From assembly GCA_013397695.1 (NCBI GenBank), contig VYZI01000021.1, positions 3,654,590 through 3,718,589 of the forward strand: 64,000 bases of DNA. The letters run 5' to 3'. The notes under the pieces were generated by a model, which was not told where the DNA came from, ran no database searches, and saw nothing but the letters and a program-made list of their open reading frames with translations. The position numbers and the translations under genes were made by a program. The stretch is from Centropus unirufus. Lineage: Eukaryota; Chordata; Aves; Cuculiformes; Centropidae. Below are positions 59,261 through 64,000 of the stretch, in pieces. Position 1 is the first letter of the stretch. Each line of letters begins with the position of its first letter.

Positions 59261-62200
59261 CTTCATTTTGTTTAATTTTATTTTACTTTCTTTGACTCTG
59301 TTTTAGAAATGAAACAGCCTTGTAAGTGTGACAAGAAGGTAGTGCAATTTCAGTTCCTGAGGGAATTTGTCCGAAAATTTCATCTTTCTTTTCAAATAAA
59401 AAAGAAAGAACATTTTTTCCCTAGTCTTCCTCTGCCTGGTATTTCACAAAACTTACTTTTGTGAGGATGCAGCCCCAAATGGCAGAAATCTCATGAAAAA
59501 GCAATTCCTATCACATTTCTTTTATTTCCACTTTAGAGACTGGCCATAGCCATTGAGAATTCCAGGGTCCAGGTAGCAAATTTTCTTAAAAAGAACTTCT
59601 CCAGCTTTGAATGCTCTGAATTTCCTTTGTAATCCTCCTCTTCACCAGTATCAGTACCTTTGCTCTTTTTCTAATGCATTAAGTGCTAGACAACAATAAT
59701 CTTTTATTTAGCATGATTCTCATTCAGTCTTCAAATATCCCTTGAATAATAGAGTATTTTCATCTCTAAAATTTACTGCTATATGTCAGCTGACGTTATG
59801 AGATGTACATACAGAAGACATATGCCACAAAAAGGAGCATTGTTTTTATGTCTGCAGACTTTAATTCATACCTTTTCTATCTCAGCCTTCCTCAGAAAGA
59901 CGTCACTGAGCTGATGTGTTTTCTCCTCCACAGTTTAGTGCCTGAGCAGATGATGCATTTTATCCATGATTTGGTAGGAAATGTGTCTTCTGGGAAGGAA
60001 TTTGGATGCCATTAAAGCAACCTGAAATTCCACCATGGATACTGGGAAGGAGCTCTTTCTCTTAGCCATGTAAAGCATCTGCTTAAATTCTCAAGTGTGG
60101 AATGTGCAGACTTGTTAGGCAAGATTTTAACAGACTGTTTGGCACTGAGTGTAATTTTCCCAAAGACCTGGCAGTGGAAATAGTTTAAATAATAGTTTGT
60201 CAAATACTCATCAAGAGAAATGCTAATTGATGTCTCATTGGAATCAAGCTCTGCGCAGGACTGGAAAGGGAATGGGCGTTTCCTGTTTCTTTCCTATTGA
60301 ATGAAGGGATGCTTCCCAAGGGACTCTTAATGTTAGATTAGGTATATCTCAGCTATAGGACTATTCTGTAATGTAGACTCTTTCATGATTAGTACACATG
60401 AAGCACACTTCGTTTATTAAGTATTTTATTGAGTAATGTGTAGCTTCACAAGCCCCTATTCTTGGTACCAGAATCACTGGATGTCCTTTCATGAAATGCC
60501 ATTCTGAACTCCACATCAATGTTCGTATTCTGCTGTCTCTCTTTTCTTTGTTCTTTGAAATTTCTCAGTTCAGTCTAGGCCTTCAAACCAACAGTGGGGA
60601 GATGAGGAGAAAGCACAGATGTGATTCTGGGGCTGGAGTGCCAGCTGGCCACTGCTGCAGGAGCATTGCAGCGCTGCAGGGTAAAGTGGAACTGAACTTT
60701 TACACTTTGAATGAATTTGGAATCTGAAACCAGAAACCAAATCTAAATGTCAGAGTGAGTCCCTATCTGAAGACTAAACTGAACCGACTGTGCAGACGCC
60801 TGATTTGGCAAAGAAAGCTAAGCTATAAATCCAAATCTGCTTTTTGAATTTCAGACCCTCTTGTAATGCTAGTAATTCTTTGCCCTTTCAAAATCTCTGA
60901 TGTTTTAGAAACTTTGAATTTATTTATAAAATTAATCATACTTTCCAATCAGGCTCACATGAACAAGTTGGCTGGAAATAACACACAAAACCAAGGGTAG
61001 GATTGGGCTGTGGCAGAATTTGTGCTGTCTTTGTAGCTGTGTATGGATACTGAGGCGGTAAATGTTTATCTGTATCTCTTTAGCTCTTGCAACACAATCT
61101 CTACGTTAAGAAACCCAGCTCCATGTGTCTTGGATTCCCATAACTTCCTAGATACAGATCTCTTGCGTGTCTTCACATCGACTCATTCCCCACTTACTGC
61201 CAAAAAGCTTTGATAGAGAACAGGAGAAACAGGTGGATGCTTGTGGTGCAATAAAGTCAAGCTTGGCTTTGACATTGAGTGACTACCACAATATTAGGAG
61301 TTTTAAAAGATTCACCTGAGGATCTAGGGGGAGTGAGTTGCAGAGCTGAGGCTAACGTACAGAACTGCTGAATCTACATGTTCCTCTGAGCAGCTGTGTG
61401 CTTTTATGTTCAGAGAGGATAGGATTATTTAGCATCAAAGGTACCAGTAGCAGATAGAGGACGTCTTCATTCATCATGAGTAATCCCGTTAGTGAGAAAT
61501 GATAGTATTCCTCAGTATTGATGATAATATATTGAGCACTAGTGAAGTCTTCTGCTAAGAGAGTTATCCAGTCAAGTGAATTATAGAATTTTACTACCTG
61601 AGAACAAGAACTGATACAAATGATCAGCTGCACGGCAATGAATTGGTTTAAAAAGGCTTCATAAGAACTTGCCTAATGCTCATAAATTAACATTAAATAT
61701 GAGATGGGTTATCTAATCACATGCTTTCAGGCAAATTTCTTTTTAATATGTATGTACACTGCTGCTGGAAATATTGAAGATATATCAGAGGAGATATTTC
61801 CTGCTGTAAATGGTTACATTTGATAACTCCATATTATCTTCATAGTTTTTGATAGTTACAGAATTTATTTCATTACCATCAAAATTTCTACACAGTGTCC
61901 ATGTTAAAATAACATTTAGTGACAGCTTTAACCCTGCATATGCCTGTGGTTTCATACTAAGCTGGAATGCCATTATTCCTTTGCTGTGAGGTATTGATCT
62001 TATGCGTTCATTTGTTTCAAGTGAAAGTGGGCTTGAGTCACTGAGCTGCTTAAGCAACTGCAAACTGCTGAGGTTCAGGAACATCCCAAGGCATATCCAT
62101 CGTAGCTCTTGGTATATGTGGTAAGCCACGCTCTTGGTTGTTATCCACCTAAAATACTGTTGGCAAGACTTGGTGAATTCACCAAAATCTGTCCTGAAAT

Positions 62201-64000
62201 GCCCTTGTGCTGGAGCAGAGTAATCTGGCACATTTAATCAAGGAAAGGTAGAAGACCCAAAATACAAATACCTCCTTTTCTATCCTCTGGATTCACTTTG
62301 GAAGAGAACACTGGTACACTGGGTTAAATGTGAATTTTTTTTTTTTTTTTCTGTAGCATATACATAGCCTTCTGGCAAGTACTACCATGAAAAACACCAG
62401 CTCGGCTCAATATTTTGAACGCTGAACAGTGAAATTTACTGTACTTTGTGGTACAAGTCATTCAAAAAATTCCCTTCTCAACCTGAGAGAGCAGATGCAC
62501 AGTAGAAAACTGCTTCCACCTGTTGGAGTGGCTTGCATTTTAAGCAGGGTTGACAATGGAGCACCATTTGGAAATAGTTTGTAAAATGCTTAAATCCTCT
62601 GGGGGTGGTTGTATCGTACACCTTGTAGTTGCTGAGTATTTCAGGACTTAAACTTTATTTCTAATTCAGTCAACTTGAGAATCAAGAAGAGGACTGGATA
62701 ACAGTTTTACCTATCAAAACAATTTTCTAAACAGCGTTGAGTTCCAGGGAATTTTCCCTGCCACCTGAAAACAGTGGGAGGACGCAGAGAGCAGAATTAT
62801 AAAACCAGTTCTTTAAATCATGTTGTACGTGGAGTTCAATTTCCTAGACTTTACAGTGAGCAATAATAAATGAATTATGATTAAACTGATAAGGAGGACT
62901 CTAAGAGTCAGCCAGGAAAGTCTTTCATAAATAACCAATAAGGAATGCTTGGTCTCACAGTTGGCATGCATCACAAAAGCTTGGGTTTGCCTTTTCAAAC
63001 TCAGCTCTTAAAAAAAAAAAAACAAACATCCATACAAAAACAAATCCAAACCTGTGGAAAAGCATCTATTGTTTACTAACAATAACTTAAATAAGTCCTG
63101 TTCTATCTTAAATCAAATGACATCTTTCTGACCCCGAAGAAGTGGCTTCAGTCATGTTGAAGCAACACTTGTGCTGTTGCAGTAACATAGCAAAATTTGG
63201 ACCTAGACATAGACATCCTGAGACAGCAAATAATTTGGATCTGAGTTTCTGTGTTTGGCCTATTCTTAATAGTATTTTGGTCTCACAGTTTTAACTGGGC
63301 AGATTTTTTTTTTTTGGCTTAATACATGAACATTTCTTCCCAATAGGTTAGGTCAGCTGTGAGGTTTAATCAGTGTTCAGATTTCTGATGTGCTGCTCAA
63401 GGGCATATATTCTGAGCAAATAAACAGCCAAGGAAATGACTATATATGACAGAGATGATGTAGGATTGCAGGGGATCATTTCCACTCAGGTGTTTATGGT
63501 GGTAGTGTCTTTTCATGGCAGATAAGAGATGACATTCAGTATTACAATGTGTAGTGCACTAATATGTACAAAATAAATATTTATTGTGGTTTCTGCTTTA
63601 GAGCACTGTTGTCTAAAGGACTGAAAATGTATTTGCTCCTCTTTTAAGCATGTGCCTATGTCTCACTAATGTTACAAGGATTTGGTGTCTTTTATAAAAG
63701 GAGCATTTTTTCAGCTCTTTCCTTCACTTTGGTTTAAAGGGAATTTTCAAATTGATCCTGCCTCTGGGTAGTCTTACTCATATTCTATTTACTTTTCCTA
63801 CTGTTATAGCTCCAAATTACGGCCTCTGATTTCCACTAGCAGTGTTACAAGAACAGTAGTGGGGATTAGAATCTTCCTTTTCCCATGGTGTCCCATCCAT
63901 ACTAGACAATATTTTGGAAAAGAAGCGGCATCTAGCTAAGGAATGAAACTTAGAGGCACCCATATCATTTATATAATTATGCCAGCATCAGGACAGAAAA
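59261..64000. other. No gene seen; non-coding sequence with homopolymer runs
   Basis: The longest open frame in the whole window (148 codons, minus 61785-62231) is here, but it starts with GTG and shows no domain. Homopolymer runs are a T run of 16 at 62335-62350, an A run of 13 at about 63010-63022, and a T run of 12 at about 63304-63315. No mobile element could be named. Confidence 0.5.

Noticed and set aside
61785..62231. Longest open frame of the window, 148 codons, minus strand
   Set aside because: It starts at GTG with no early ATG, shows no domain or motif, and one frame of this length is expected by chance in 64 kb.
1..64000. CRISPR arrays, rRNA, tRNA, operons, phage or bacterial mobile elements
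   Set aside because: No regularly spaced repeats, no cloverleaf-like sequence apart from the MIR head, and no dense coding were seen. The sequence is vertebrate in character.
1..64000. Endogenous retrovirus or LTR pair
   Set aside because: No long direct repeats with TG...CA ends and no gag/pol-like frames could be seen by eye.

Overview
The window looks like non-coding nuclear DNA of a vertebrate: AT-rich, depleted in CpG, with stop codons frequent in all six frames and no gene that can be called with confidence. The best clue to its origin is a CR1 LINE 3' end at about 37.42-37.51 kb with the classic terminal words of sauropsid CR1 elements. Much older amniote repeats accompany it: MIR-like SINEs, an L2/L3-clade LINE reverse-transcriptase relic, and several short palindromic repeats built around words like 'cattgacttcaatgg'. 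A sauropsid is therefore likely. A bird fits the low repeat load best, but a crocodilian or turtle is not excluded. I cannot tell whether the window is intergenic or lies inside a large intron.

Layout. 0-5.8 kb is plain AT-rich sequence with one AAT microsatellite. 5.82-6.09 kb is an unusually CpG-rich patch carrying an open minus-strand frame that ends at a possible splice donor. 7.9-8.4 kb holds eroded ancient repeats, and 11.5-11.6 kb a likely LINE 3' tail. 12-33 kb is mostly unannotatable sequence with polypyrimidine tracts and scattered repeat scraps. 33.3-38.3 kb is the busiest part: an ancient repeat scrap, a 147-bp exon-like block with both splice-site signals, the LINE reverse-transcriptase relic, the CR1 tail and a 134-bp foldback element. 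40.8-41.1 kb contains an ancient palindromic repeat apparently nested inside a minus-strand MIR. 44.2-44.7 kb is a second, weaker CpG-enriched stretch. 47.3-48.1 kb has a 272-codon frame broken by one stop. 55.97-56.16 kb is a good plus-strand MIR. 57.9-64 kb is again plain, apart from a possible hAT-type fragment, a weak MIR scrap and homopolymer runs.

No operon, CRISPR array, rRNA, tRNA, phage or bacterial mobile element was seen, and no new multi-gene system. The items most worth testing are the exon-like block at 33842-33988, the CpG patch at 5817-6092, the foldback element at 38097-38230 and the nested repeats at 40796-41080. All family names rest on remembered consensus patterns, not on a database search.
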